DNA of 64,000 bases from Doryteuthis pealeii (Eukaryota; Mollusca; Cephalopoda; Myopsida; Loliginidae), in contig CM042143.1 in assembly GCA_023376005.1 (NCBI GenBank), positions 83,722,884 to 83,786,883 on the forward strand, given 5' to 3'. The notes under the pieces are model-generated. The model was not told the DNA's origin. It made no database searches and worked only from the letters and a program-made list of their open reading frames with translations. The position numbers and the translations under genes were made by a program. Shown here in pieces: positions 1 to 9,690 of this stretch. How positions within the stretch are numbered: the stretch's first letter is position 1; the number at the start of each line of letters is the position of its first letter.

Positions 1-33
1 GTTGGTTTGTTATGAGAGTATTTGGTCTGCCCG
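1..33 (-). pseudogene. 5' stub of RLE-type LINE
   Basis: The first bases match 9658-9690 and 19140-19172. There they are the 5'-truncated edge of a minus-strand LINE reverse transcriptase, just upstream (in coding sense) of a stretch reading IQDIGMEFGIG. The window therefore opens inside a LINE that continues to the left. Confidence 0.7.
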
Positions 34-225
34 TGTGTGTGTAAGTGTGTGTGTGTAAGTGTGTTTGAAACAAATTTAAAAAATACAGGTAAATGAACAA
101 CATACTCGTTACCTTTTCTTCCTTCGAATTGGGATAAGCCTTCAAAATTAATCTACAAAACAAATATGCACACAATTTTTCACACAAACACACACACAGA
201 CACACACACACACAGACACACACAC

Positions 226-260
<35 letters not shown>

Positions 261-664
261 TGTGTCTGTGTCTGTGATATAAAATTTTTAAAAATACTGC
301 TTTTTTAAGCAAGAAAGAAATATTTTTAAAAATACTGTTGACTCACCAATTGTGTCCGAATTAAGTGTTGGTGATATTGATATTTATATTAATTGTTGTT
401 GCCGATTAGGACAGTAGAATCGCTTGATGTTATTTTTTAAGGCAAATGAAGATGGTTTATATGTTGAAAATGATTTACAAAGGAGAACTACTAAGTGAAT
501 TTGTTATATTTTAACTCAATGAAAATTGGATAATTCTTAAATTGTGACGAGTCTGAAGTAAGTTGAATTATCGTATTGTTTTGTATGCTGAGTATTAAGA
601 GGGGTTAGGTTTAATGTGTAATTTAGAGTTTTTTTTTTAGGGGAAAAGGGGATGACAGGGTGAT

Positions 665-711
<47 letters not shown>

Positions 712-788
712 ATCGCTTGATGATTCGCGTCAGAATGATGAAGAAACAAAAATGTCTTGCGTCTTTATTCGTTCTTCTATTTTAAAAT
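34..788. repeat. Simple repeats and unassigned DNA
   Basis: Contains (TG)n at 34-64, an inverted pair of (CA)n and (TG)n arrays around 184-260 that can fold back on itself, and (TA)n at about 669-709. The rest is AT-rich with no coding signal. Open frames here are made of repeat codons. The equivalents are 9690-10426 and 19173-19907. Confidence 0.6.
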
Positions 789-1035
789 GGGCGCGTAGCA
801 TAATGGTTAGAGTCGTAGCTTGCATTTCATATAGCGCTAATACCCTTGAGAAAGGTATGAATCCAACTATACTCCCACCAGTTATGGGTAAATAGTAGGG
901 CAGACTGGGCTCTTCAACCTTGGTAAGGCAACCTGTCTAGGAGAAGGAAAACTGTGAATTCAAACATATTAAACTCAGCTTAAGAAATAGACCTTGTGTC
1001 GCATTCTGCTTTTACGGAGGGATTGGTAAATATAT
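789..1035 (+). mobile_element. tRNA-derived SINE (type a), box B deleted
   Basis: The head has a Pol III box A-like stretch (gcataatggttagagtcg), followed by the body shared with the SINE at 52311 (gcgctaatacccttgagaaa, then ggagaaggaaaactg) and a (TA)n-rich tail. Compared with 52311-52590, the roughly 45 bases that include box B (gagttcaaatc) are missing, so the head runs straight from gagtcgta into the body. The element cannot have an intact internal promoter. The same deletion is present at 10427 and 19908, so it predates the block duplication. Confidence 0.75.
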
Positions 1036-1922
1036 ATATTTATTTTAAAATTTATTTTACATCAATAATCATTTTTGATAGTTGCTTACAAATCAGCTTA
1101 TTGTCAATAGCTTGCGAGTTTAGCCTAAACATGATGAATGTTGTATGTCATCTCTCTAAACAGCTGCTAGATAAACTATTCGTCAGTGACATGAGAAATT
1201 CAAGGAAGAAACAAAAGTAGAAACGAAGGAAGTCTAATCGAATCAAAAAAATATAAATGCAATAAAAAAGCTGCACAATAGACTAAAATTGACGAATGGA
1301 AAAGGGTTAAACGTAAAATAGTACTAAAATGAAAGGTGAGTGTCAATTATTGAATAATGTAGCAACAATAAGGGAATTGATTGTGTTATAAAGACAGATT
1401 ATAGAATCGTATAAAAACACGAAGGACAAAAGAGGAAAAGAGCATGGCCAATTAAAGAGAATACTCTCAATAGAAACTCAGGGGGAGGAGTAGGGGAAAA
1501 GGAAGGGGAAGAGGGTGAGGAAAGGGTGAAAGGTGAATTAACGCGAGCGTGTAATAAAAAACAAAGAATTTTTATTGAAGCACCAGCAATAGCCAAAAAA
1601 AAAAAATCTTTTTGTTGAAATGCAATGTCAACGGAACGACATTTTGGTGGAGGTCCACGTCGTCGCCTCCTCGTCCCCAATTAAGGTTGATGCTTAATTT
1701 AGTAACATTTTTATTTTCGTTTAATTGCTTTGTTTCGATTAATTCTTGTCTTTCTTTGTTTTCTTTTAATCAAATTCAGGCCAATACACTCGCAGTCCTT
1801 CATCGGGCGTTGTTTTATCATGATTTATTTCTTTTTTTTTATTTATCTTTTAATTTATTTACTCAACCCATTCGTCACAAGAAGAGTGTGACTCGAGGTC
1901 AAGCAGAGTACAAATGGTTTTG

Positions 1923-1966
<44 letters not shown>

Positions 1967-1984
1967 ATATATATATATGTGTGT
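1036..1984. repeat. Unassigned, AT-rich; (TA)n at its end
   Basis: No recognisable gene. It holds purine-rich stretches (about 1460-1540) and a (TA)n array at about 1925-1978. Two opposite open frames (1399-1680 minus, 1612-1923 plus) are low complexity and are broken in unit B, so I do not call them genes. Confidence 0.45.
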
Positions 1985-2262
1985 GTGTGTGTTTACCCAA
2001 CTCGACCCCACCGCGCGAGCAGGATGTGACACAAGGTCATTTGTTAAGTGGAGTTTATCAGGTTTTCCTTCTCGTATACAGGTTGCCATACCAAGAAGAA
2101 AAAGTCCAGTATTCCTTATTATTTACCCCTATATGGAGGAAGAATAGTTGGGTACATGCTTTTTCAAAATGTATTAGCAGTATGGGAAGTACAAACAACG
2201 TCATCAAGGATTTGAACTCGGGTCCATTTCCTACGACGATAATCGTTATGCAATAAGCGCAT
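1985..2262 (-). mobile_element. tRNA-derived SINE (type b), reverse
   Basis: Read on the minus strand, it starts with a tRNA-like head containing the box B-like gagttcaaatcc. It then has a body ending in a motif close to the type-a tail (ccttgtgtcacatcctgctcgcg). The (TA)n array at 1925-1978 sits at its 3' end, as expected of a SINE tail. Unit B has it at 11615 and unit C at 21098, where the tail microsatellite is (TG)n instead. Confidence 0.7.
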
Positions 2263-2638
2263 CTTTTATTCGTAACTTTGCGTTCACTTTGTGCTAGTCC
2301 TCCTCGAAAAGATATGGATCCATCTTTCTGTCTTCTCTGGGTTGTCAACCAATTTAGGAGAAGGAAAACTTTGAATTCAAGATGGGGATCAAAAGTTCCC
2401 ATTTCGACGTTGGTTTGACAGTTAGTTCAACGACACTGGTACCAAGGTGTATTGACCCTTTCTGGACAACATCGGCGCAGTGAATAAAGCGTGCTGCATG
2501 GACAATTGCCGGTTCCTCGCCAAATTTACGTAGGTTTGCCAAGGTCAATTCTCTCTGAATGCTCAAAATTCTGGCCTTTTGGCAAACAAAAATAAACTTA
2601 GTTAATCAGGACGAATCTGATTCCATTCATCAATAATA
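2263..2638. other. Unassigned stretch conserved in all three units
   Basis: Part of it (about 2335-2380) resembles SINE body sequence (ggagaaggaaaactttgaattc). The rest (2400-2580) has an open minus frame reading RELTLANLRKFG in unit A and in unit B, with frameshifts elsewhere. It may be a decayed coding fragment. I do not recognise it. Confidence 0.35.
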
Positions 2639-2645
2639 TATATAA

Positions 2646-2684
<39 letters not shown>

Positions 2685-3147
2685 TCTTTAATTGTATGAC
2701 AGTTATCATCTTGCAAACCCTCTGATTAAAGATAAAAACGTCTATCATCCAAGGTGAAATGCAAAATGTAAATTCTGATTATCTGGTGTTGCTTATCGTC
2801 GAATTCCTATTTTTTTATAAGTGCGTACTTCTGCTAATAATGGGCCATTCCGTTTGTATTATAAAGAAATAGAACATTTTATCAGAAAATATGATAAGAA
2901 AGAAAGAAAGAATGAAGAGGAAAATATGAATAGGGTGTGAGCGAGCGGAGCATAAATGCTGATCTGTTTCAGTCGAACATAATGAAAAGATGAAAAGAAG
3001 GAAAGAAAGAAAAAAGAGCGAGAAGTGAGGGGTTAAATCAAGATTATTAACTTGTTACATATTGAATATTTCGCATAGCTCTTAAGTAAACATATAAACG
3101 TTGTAATAATCAAATATCAACGGTGGTATATCCACAGGTTCCGCTGG

Positions 3148-3148
<1 letters not shown>
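2639..3148 (+). mobile_element. Helitron-like element H1, unit A copy
   Basis: Matches the clean H1 element at 16335-16823: cttgcaacaccctctg, then tgattatctggtgttgcttat, then aagaaagaaagaa, then the end ggtatatccacaggttccgc. The 5' end is lost in an expanded (TA)n array. The 3' end reads gctggt instead of the typical gctagt. Non-autonomous, with no coding capacity. A second H1-like 3' end (ccacaggtcctgctagt) follows at 3207-3223 after another (TA)n array. Confidence 0.65.
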
Positions 3149-3204
<56 letters not shown>

Positions 3205-3411
3205 TTCCACAGGTCCTGCTAGTAAATGATATTAGATGACATTTTTTATTTTTGTTTTACCGAAATCTTGGTCATCAAATATTTTGCATGACGTCGAAAA
3301 TTACATTTTACAAATGTGGTGAAGTCAACCATAGTTTATAAAAAGTTTCTGGTTTACTTATTTAAGTGATCAGCTGTAATGAAAAAAAACCCCCAAAAAA
3401 CTAATGAAACA
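3149..3411. repeat. (TA)n array and stretch missing from units B and C
   Basis: (TA)n at about 3150-3199 is followed by an H1-like 3' terminus and unassigned sequence. Units B and C jump from the equivalent of about 3118 to about 3297, so roughly 180 bases exist only in unit A. Confidence 0.6.
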
Positions 3412-3645
3412 TTGGACCATATGACCTTTAAGCACCCCTTTTTCGATCTCGTTTCATCGTTTATTTACACTATCAAAATCCGGTTGTTTGTTAGGGGTTA
3501 GGGTTAGAGTTTAGGGGTTAGGTTTAGAGGTTAGTTTTATAATTAAAAAAAAATCTAAAAATCATCTGGTAACAAACAACCGGATGAAAAAATGTCCTGA
3601 TGAAACGAGATCGAAGAAGGGGGGCCTAAAGGTCATATGGTCCAA
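3412..3645. mobile_element. Foldback MITE (F1), unit A
   Basis: The two ends are inverted repeats: ttggaccatatgacc at the left and ggtcatatggtccaa at the right. Complementarity continues inward through gatctcgtttcatc / gatgaaacgagatc and ccggttgtttgtt / aacaaacaaccgg. The centre holds ttaggggttagggttag, which looks like telomeric repeat but is a fixed internal part of the element in all copies. No coding capacity. Confidence 0.8.
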
Positions 3646-3739
3646 AACATTTTTAAAACACTTTTTTTAAAAGTCGGAGGGTTTGGATGAAACTATTCTG
3701 TGATTGTCATCATTATCATGTTCATGTCGCGCTAGTAGC

Positions 3740-4230
3740 ATGGATATTCTTAATATAACAATCTTTTGCCAACCGTCCTTATCATTCATTGCCCTCAAGA
3801 CGCCCTTTGCGCCACCACGAAGAGTTGGTCAATGTAAGTCTTTGCTGGACGGCCCATACTGACGTACCCATATGCTAGTTTTCACAGGAAAACGTTACAT
3901 ATGAGTTCATCCTTGTTTCTCCTGCAGTGACCAGCATATCCTGTTCGTCTCACTCGGATGGCTTGTGTTTAGGGGGCAAATGGCCGTAAACTGTTTTTTG
4001 TAGGGTTTTGTTTAATGATTAGTTTATATCGGCGCAGCATTCTTGTGCAATTCCCATCTAGCTATTATCTAGGCACCTTGTTAGGTTGCAAGTGGCGCAG
4101 CCGTACAACAGCACAGATATAACTACGGCTTGGAAGAATTGTCGCTTTAACTTACCAGTGAGAGTGAAAAGTCTTCTGGTGCAATATTTGGCTTTGTATT
4201 CAGGTGAAGAATTTAGCATTATTCTAATTA
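3740..4230 (-). pseudogene. LINE reverse transcriptase C-terminal fragment (LINE-2), unit A
   Basis: Broken counterpart of the cleaner copy at 22735-23256, which reads LTGKLKRQFFQ, VSVLLYGC-like and DGNCTRMLRAILN on the minus strand. These are landmarks of a widespread animal non-LTR reverse transcriptase just downstream of the catalytic core. Further along (lower coordinates) the remnant reads AMNDKDGWRE. Several indels break the frame. Confidence 0.7.
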
Positions 4231-4703
4231 ATTAGATGAAGCATTGTTGATTATTGTTAGTTTTTGACGAGTATAATTATCTTACTTTTAATTATCTAGT
4301 AATGGTTATTTGAATTTATTCGATGAAGCCTTGTTAATTATTACTAACTAGCATTTTGTTATAAATGAAAATATTATTTACATGTAGATCAGTAATTAGT
4401 CTCTCTCATTCCCACCTTCTCTCTCTTTCACTTTAATTTTACTCCCCTTCTCTTATACTATAACTTTCTATACTTCCCCTTTTTCCTATTCTTTCGCTCT
4501 TTTTTAAAAAATTCTCTTTCCTTTCAGCTTATCCGCCATTTGCTTTATTCTTCACATGCTTTCTTTCTTCATTTATTTCTTTTGTTTACTCGGGTAATTT
4601 TTCGAGTTACCCAAGCAACGGAATTTATCATTACCCTGTAATAAACACAGTGACAAATATATTGAATACTTCCATCACTCCCTGCCACCTACGCATATAT
4701 ATT
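4231..4703. other. Unassigned, pyrimidine-rich
   Basis: AT-rich DNA with a long C/T-rich stretch at about 4400-4580 (ctctctcattcccaccttctc and similar). Conserved in B and C. No gene or element recognised. Confidence 0.4.
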
Positions 4704-5089
4704 TAAAGGGTGATTAAAAAGTAACTCCCAATTTTAAACTATACTTTTTTTAATATTCAATAATATATTTAATATATTTTAATCAACTCTTTAATGTATG
4801 TTCCTTAATATATGATAATTAAATTTGCGTTGATTTTCTTTTCAGGTTGATTATTTTGTTTCAAGATTTCAAGCCCTATAAAGATGTCTGGACGTTTGAC
4901 TAATGAAAAAAATTAATTCTAATTCCCGAGCGGTTTGAGAGGCTGGAGACAAATGCTGGTGCCTATATAGAATTTTAAATAAACTTCCACATTATGTATG
5001 TTTTTCTCATATTCATCTTTTGAAAAATTAATGATTTCAAAAATTAATTATCAGATTTTTTAAATTTAAGGGAGGGGTTACTTTACAAT

Positions 5090-5092
<3 letters not shown>
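4704..5092 (+). mobile_element. Internally deleted mariner/Tc1-like element (MITE), unit A
   Basis: The ends are inverted (gggtgattaaaaagtaactccc at the left; ggaggggttactttac at the right). Inside, a start codon followed by SGRLTNE lies close to the last residues of a transposase (IPERLERLETNAGAYIEF in unit C). It is therefore a deletion product keeping the first and last bits of a transposase gene. A relic of the parent transposon lies at 53166-53692, where the same C-terminus reads IPKRLERLEANAGAHIEF. Confidence 0.75.
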
Positions 5093-5121
<29 letters not shown>

Positions 5122-5133
5122 CACACACACCAC

Positions 5134-5173
<40 letters not shown>
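5093..5173. repeat. (CA)n and (TA)n arrays
   Basis: Compound microsatellite at the right edge of the mariner-derived MITE. Equivalent arrays at 14584-14672 and 24112-24204. Confidence 0.9.
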
Positions 5174-5176
<3 letters not shown>

Positions 5177-5296
5177 GAATAGCAAATTGAAAATGTTTGC
5201 ATATAAAAGTGCTCAATGCTGATTTAGCAGAACAGATTTAAAATCTGAAATAAAAATGGCACTATTTTACCAATATTAAAGTTTCATGCGTATTAG
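5174..5296 (-). other. Segment inverted relative to units B and C
   Basis: Reads gaagaatagcaaattgaaaa at its start and ttcatgcgtattagccat at its end. This is the reverse complement of 24240-24368 in unit C (atggctaatacgcatgaa ... catatttgctattcttc) and of 14705-14830 in unit B. It is bounded by (TA)n arrays on both sides, which can pair and allow the flip. Confidence 0.85.
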
Positions 5297-5347
5297 CCAT
5301 ATATATTATTATAATATATATAATTATATATATATATATATATATAT

Positions 5348-5660
5348 AATGCTGAGATGGCTGGCTCTACCGAAGAACCCGAACAGCCTTGCTTTATTGG
5401 GTCGACGAACGCAAGAAACCCCCTTTCAAAGGCTCCCAATGGAAAAGTTCATCTTCACCAGGAACAGAAGTGCAATGTTTTATAGGGACTCAAATTACCC
5501 TAAAGTAGCTGTAGCTGGCATTGAAGTGCGTACGGACAGAATGTGGAAAGCTGTTCGTAAATTGCATATCGCAGAGGAAAGTTTTAGGCACACGATTCTG
5601 GTTGGCATTATCGTTGGCGCTATAACCAGCTGCTTAGAGTAATTGCAAAAACCTTTGACA
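5348..5660 (+). other. Unit A-specific segment with a 118-codon open frame
   Basis: Here unit A has about 310 bases that replace the SINE found at the same place in units B and C. An ORF (5286-5642) starts in microsatellite DNA; its non-repeat part begins LRWLALPKNPNSLALLG and ends VGAITSCLE. Composition is higher in GC than the surroundings and could be a captured exon or a transposon piece. I do not recognise the protein and there is no second copy to test conservation. Confidence 0.35.
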
Positions 5661-6507
5661 GATGCATTCGAACCAGTATATACAAGCCTGGCACTAGAGG
5701 GATACACTTTATTAAGGCAAGAGAAAAGATCCGATCAGTTCATACAGGTGTTGCATAATTGATGGGTATCCTATAAATTATGCACGGTTAGAGTAGTGCA
5801 TTTATCTGAATCAAAATACGTTAACAGAGACATGGATTTGTGAGTTTAATCCTTTTTTTTTAATACCTTCTGGTCGCCAGTTGAACCGTAAGAAGTGAGT
5901 TATAGATAATCAGTTTCTGGTTAACTGTTAAACGATGAGGAGCGCAATAGCGGCTATCATCAATCAGCTAGATTTCTCACATGCGTGATGTAGATTCGGA
6001 TCTAAGTGAAATAAATTACATTTGAGCTAAAAGAAAAAATTGAAAAATAAAGGAATATCTTGTGTTGTTAATAAAATAAAAAATAAAATAAATAAAAAGA
6101 CCAGAAAACAATGTAGGACATCTAAGACTATCTAAGAAAAAAACCTGCCCAAATCTTAAGAAGACAGCCAAAAACCAGTTAGAAAAAGCTACTTAGAACA
6201 AGATAAGATGAGTGTACAGCCACGGGTATACTCAGATGTGTACTCTACTGAACGATACGTATACGTCGATTTCAAAAGTAGCTACACTACACAGGAAGGA
6301 TATCGTTATTTAGCACATCCTTAGACTGAAAATATTACTTATTTTGGATAGGCTGCTGAAATTCCCTGATCCCATTTTTCAAACCCAACATCGGCCAGAC
6401 GTTATCCTTTTTTCGAATGCGAGAAGATAAAGGATCATGTGAGAGTTAACGGAACCCTTGGAGGAACACATGGGAGAAGCCCACGATAAAAAAATCACTA
6501 AATGCCG
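5661..6507. other. Unassigned DNA conserved between units
   Basis: Shared with 15144-15714 and 24682-25520. It contains A-rich runs (about 6065-6100) but no coding frame and no terminal repeats that I can see. Unit B diverges from it at the equivalent of position 6229. Confidence 0.4.
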
Positions 6508-6660
6508 TGTTTCCCCGAAAATTGGACCTACTTGCAAAATAAGACCTAGCGTGATTTTTCAGAGGGATTTTAATATAAGCCCCCCCTTAAAATAAGCCCT
6601 AGTTGAGAGCACTAACATTCAGGGGATGATGATATGATTTTTGAATGAATTGTTGTTAAT

Positions 6661-6695
<35 letters not shown>

Positions 6696-6922
6696 AAAGA
6701 AGCATTTTAATTGTAAACAAATACAGATCGGTTTTCGTAATTTCTGTTTATTTAGAAAATTTCGTAATTTCTATTTTTTGCAATGTCGTTTTTTCGATAT
6801 ATGGAGAATAAGAAATCCCCTCTTTCAAAAAAAAAAAAAAAAAAAAAAAAAAGCCTCTAGTGTTATATTTCGGAGAGAAAATTAATATAAGCTTGTCTTT
6901 TCGGTGAAACACGTTACCAGGA
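6508..6922. mobile_element. MITE F2 with gtgtttccccgaaaat-type ends, unit A
   Basis: The left end is ccgtgtttccccgaaaat; the right end is its imperfect inverse (ttttcggtgaaacacg). Next to the left end are the direct motifs aaaataagacctagcgtg and aaaataagccctagttgag, a sequence style I recall from short DNA transposons in many animals. Poly(T) (6661-6690) and poly(A) (6828-6852) lie inside. No coding capacity. Confidence 0.65.
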
Positions 6923-7429
6923 ACTCATTGAGCAGTGTAGAACGAGAGAATGGCAGACTTATAGTGAGACGATTATTAATTGAAATTAAGTGCCGAGTTT
7001 TTGCAGGGCAGTCACTATGTAAGTCCTTAACCAAAATAAGGTTGACAGAAAAAGACACTGATTCGTTTAATCACAGGGGCAGTTGAAAAGAGTTCTGAGT
7101 GGTTGTGGTTTCAAACCGGAATTGGCAAAGGTGGTCCCAGGTACCCCTAGGGATCGGAAAGGAATTACAGGGGGTTGATCATAGCCAATGGTCGAATGGA
7201 GGTCAGTGTGTGAAAGACCAGCTCATCCAGATGAACGGCTTGAAATAGTCATCGCCACGAAAAGTGTGGAAATAATTTTTACTACAACGAAAAGATATTC
7301 AACCAATATCATGTTTTTCTAAACGCGAAATAAATTTCATAAAATAAAAGTTTTTTCTGTATACTTCCAGTTTTAAACATAAAATATCTGTAATCTTCAA
7401 CATGATCCCCAATGGTGCTAACACATTGT
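6923..7429. other. Unassigned conserved stretch
   Basis: Begins with an open plus frame (6904-7086, VTRNSLSSVERENGRL...) that is kept in unit C (25834-26064). I do not recognise the product. No other feature seen. Confidence 0.3.
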
Positions 7430-8026
7430 TAAAACCAATTACTAAAAAGTATAAATATAAATACACAACATATCACCAGTTACTAATCACCGGCCATGGT
7501 AACTTTCCACTGAACCCCCCATTATTTTGAATCTAACAAACTCTTGACTGAAAAATATTCTTACTACAGTATGTACATAATTCATTGAAAAACGCACTCC
7601 TATGTACTCAAACACGACAACAACCACAGTGTGAAACATGTCAAACATTTGACTGTTTAAACTTATTCATGAATGCAGGTTTTTTGTTCACATCAGAAAC
7701 CGTTATTTTAATGCAAACAAATGAAAGATCTATTTGAAAATGTCAACATGGAGGACATTCTGTCCTTTTTAAGGGAAATAAAATTATACCATAGAATATA
7801 GTATCTCATGCCTGTAATCGCGTGCTACCGGAGGTCAAGTGAAATATTACCAGTTGCTAATCACTGGCCATGATCGTAACTTTCCACTTGAACCCCCATT
7901 ATTTTGAATTTAACAAACTCTTGACTGAAAAATATTCTTACTACAGTACGTACATATCATTGAAAACGATCTCCTATATACTTTAAACAAGAACAACAAC
8001 CACAGTGTGAAACCGCTAGGCATGGA
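7430..8026 (+). pseudogene. LINE C-terminal CCHC fragment and partial duplicate (LINE-3), unit A
   Basis: Frame-broken version of 26440-27007. The remnant preserves MKDLFENVNMEDILSFLREI and a stop at about 7800. In unit C it is preceded by an intact CETCQTPLTVKHLFMEC zinc-type motif, which here is damaged by indels. The first 170 bases (about 7475-7640) recur diverged at about 7848-8022. Confidence 0.65.
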
Positions 8027-8085
8027 ATAACCCCAGACGGGTTGATATGCCGTTAAAACCAATAAACCAAACAACCTTCTCCTCA
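8027..8085 (-). mobile_element. Q-family 5'-end fragment
   Basis: Matches the reverse complement of the start of the Q repeat (see 63515-64000): ataaccccagacgggttgat followed by atgccgttaaaacc and aacaacc. Only the first 60 bases or so remain. Confidence 0.6.
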
Positions 8086-8463
8086 TCATAACTTGTTTGG
8101 TTCATACTTCATCTCTTTATATTTTTTATTGAGTTGGTCAAAATGATGCAGTATGCAAATCAAGAACAGGCTGGTTTTCATACTGTTGGGGGTATTACTG
8201 AGACTTTTTTTTATGCTGCCAAAAAATTATTTTTCTTTACATCCGTGCCAAATTTAGTTATTTTGACTCTCAGGAAAACGTTACCATTAAAACTGAGAGA
8301 AAACCTCAGCGGAAAATGTTCTAATATCGAGGGGTGGGGCGTTAAAGACATTTTTCTGATGTTATAATAAAAAAATCGATGTGTTGTTGCTATTTAATAT
8401 TGAAGGTCAGCAAATGTCGGAAGTAAATTACGAATAATGCTGTCAAACATAGCAAGAAAATAC
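8086..8463 (+). other. Unassigned stretch with small open frame kept in two units
   Basis: A 77-codon frame (8134-8367) starting MVKMMQYANQEQAGFHTVGG is identical in unit C up to an extra G at about 27327 that changes its last residues. It could be a decayed coding piece. No family recognised. Confidence 0.3.
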
Positions 8464-8734
8464 TGATGGTCGCAAAGAGGTGTGCAAGTAAGCACACATA
8501 CACATACACGCATACACACAGAGAAACAGACACGCACATACAAATAAGCACACACATGTGTAAAAATATTGATAATCGTACAGAGATGTATGTACCCAAC
8601 TCAAACTCACACACGCATGTACAGAATACTGATGATCGTACAGAGATGTGTGTACACGCACACACACAAAACACACACACACACATACACACCATCAGCA
8701 CACACCCATGTACATACACACATACGCATATTTG
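8464..8734. repeat. CA-rich complex minisatellite
   Basis: Repeats of about 60-80 bases built from (t)actgatgatcgtacagagatgtgt followed by CA-rich filler. At least three repeats here and four in unit C (27444-27815). Open frames on both strands here are His/Thr/Cys/Val repeats without meaning. Confidence 0.75.
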
Positions 8735-9690
8735 ACGTATCCATGTAATTTTTTTCTTCCCATTTCTATTTCTTTGTTTTTTGTATTTTTCTGCTTGTCC
8801 ATATGTTGCAGCTGCTGTTATCGGCTGCCATAAGTAATCTTTTTTGTGTATTCTTATTATTTCATTCCTTTTGAGTTTTTCACATCAGCGTAAACTGATG
8901 ATCTTTCACTGGAGTTTCAATGACAATAAGTTTTTTCAGGTCTCCATGACTCTTCTGAGTATTCTAGCCGATCTCACCAATGCCGTAGTCTGGATGGTCT
9001 CAAATTCTTCCTCTGATTCCAGTTCCTATAGTCTGTTTTCTAGAATTTTGGGGACCGTTCCAAGTGCACCAACTGCAATTGGTATCACTTTCACATATTC
9101 CATAGTTTTTTCAATTCTCTAGCAATTATTTTCATACCAGGGTTAGCCGGTGTCTTTCCCTGGAGTCTGAGTATCAGCAATCTCCAGGACTTTTCTCGGT
9201 ATTCTAGCCGATCTTGAATATTTTAAGTCAGCAATCTGGTTGTAATGCCTTGTGAATAGTCAGAAGTTTCCTTGTCTTATGGTCCACCCTTCGGAGTTCC
9301 TCTTTTGTTCATTTTAAGAATGATCCTGAGTATCTTATAAGGAGGATGGTCCAGGTATTTATTCCTTTTATGAGATTTCTAATTCAGAGCCTGGTTTCTA
9401 GAAGTTTTCCTGTTCTTCTGAGATATTCTTCTTTTAAACTTTTCTTCAGCTCTGTTTCGATGGTGATCTCTTCCAGTATTCCCAAGTACTTAGTAATTCT
9501 CCTTCTCTCCAAGTGTCCTTATATTTTCCTTAATTGTAGTTGTATTCCTTCCATTGTTTCAATTTTCTCCCATTTTTTCCTCATGAGCATGGTACATTTG
9601 TCGATGCCAATTCCATTCCTATATCCTGAATATATATTCTTATGGCTTGTACAATTTGTTGTTGGTTTGTTATGAGAGTATTTGGCTCTG
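8735..9690 (-). pseudogene. RLE-type LINE, composite fragment between units A and B
   Basis: Near copy of 18210-19172. In minus-strand sense it has the region before the CCHC motif (low coordinates), interrupted by the 3'-terminal part of another LINE copy (about 8870-9215, recognisable by agcgtaaactgatgatcttt and the reverse of a GALGTVP reading). It then continues with the stretch coding for LLETKL/LIKGINTW-type sequence and IQDIGMELAS at the upper end. Its left edge joins the unit A CA-rich minisatellite at catacgcata|tttgacg, marking a duplication or deletion junction. Confidence 0.75.

Larger units (their letters stand above)
1..8734 (+). repeat. Segmental tandem repeat, unit A
   Basis: First of three copies of a roughly 9-kb block. 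Nearly every stretch up to 8734 can be found again in the same order from 19140 (unit C), and up to about 6229 also from 9660 (unit B). The copies share whole SINEs, Helitrons and MITEs at the same internal places, so this is duplication of a block, not independent insertion. Differences from B and C: an extra stretch near 3120-3300, an inverted segment at 5174-5296 and a different segment at 5348-5660. By eye, identity is well above 90 percent outside microsatellites; I could not compute it. Confidence 0.9.

Noticed and set aside
1399..1923. Overlapping opposite open frames as a small gene
   Set aside because: Frames are interrupted in units B and C by different indels and have low-complexity composition.
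3494..3534. Telomere-like TTAGGG repeats
   Set aside because: Only two or three imperfect units, fixed inside a foldback MITE present in three copies; not a telomere or a fusion scar.
8390..8833. Cys/Val- and His/Thr-rich open frames on both strands
   Set aside because: They follow from CA/TG repeats in the minisatellite.
9346..9675. 109-codon hydrophobic plus-strand frame as a membrane protein
   Set aside because: Antisense shadow of the minus-strand LINE; the same stretch is broken differently in the near copy at 18827-19021.
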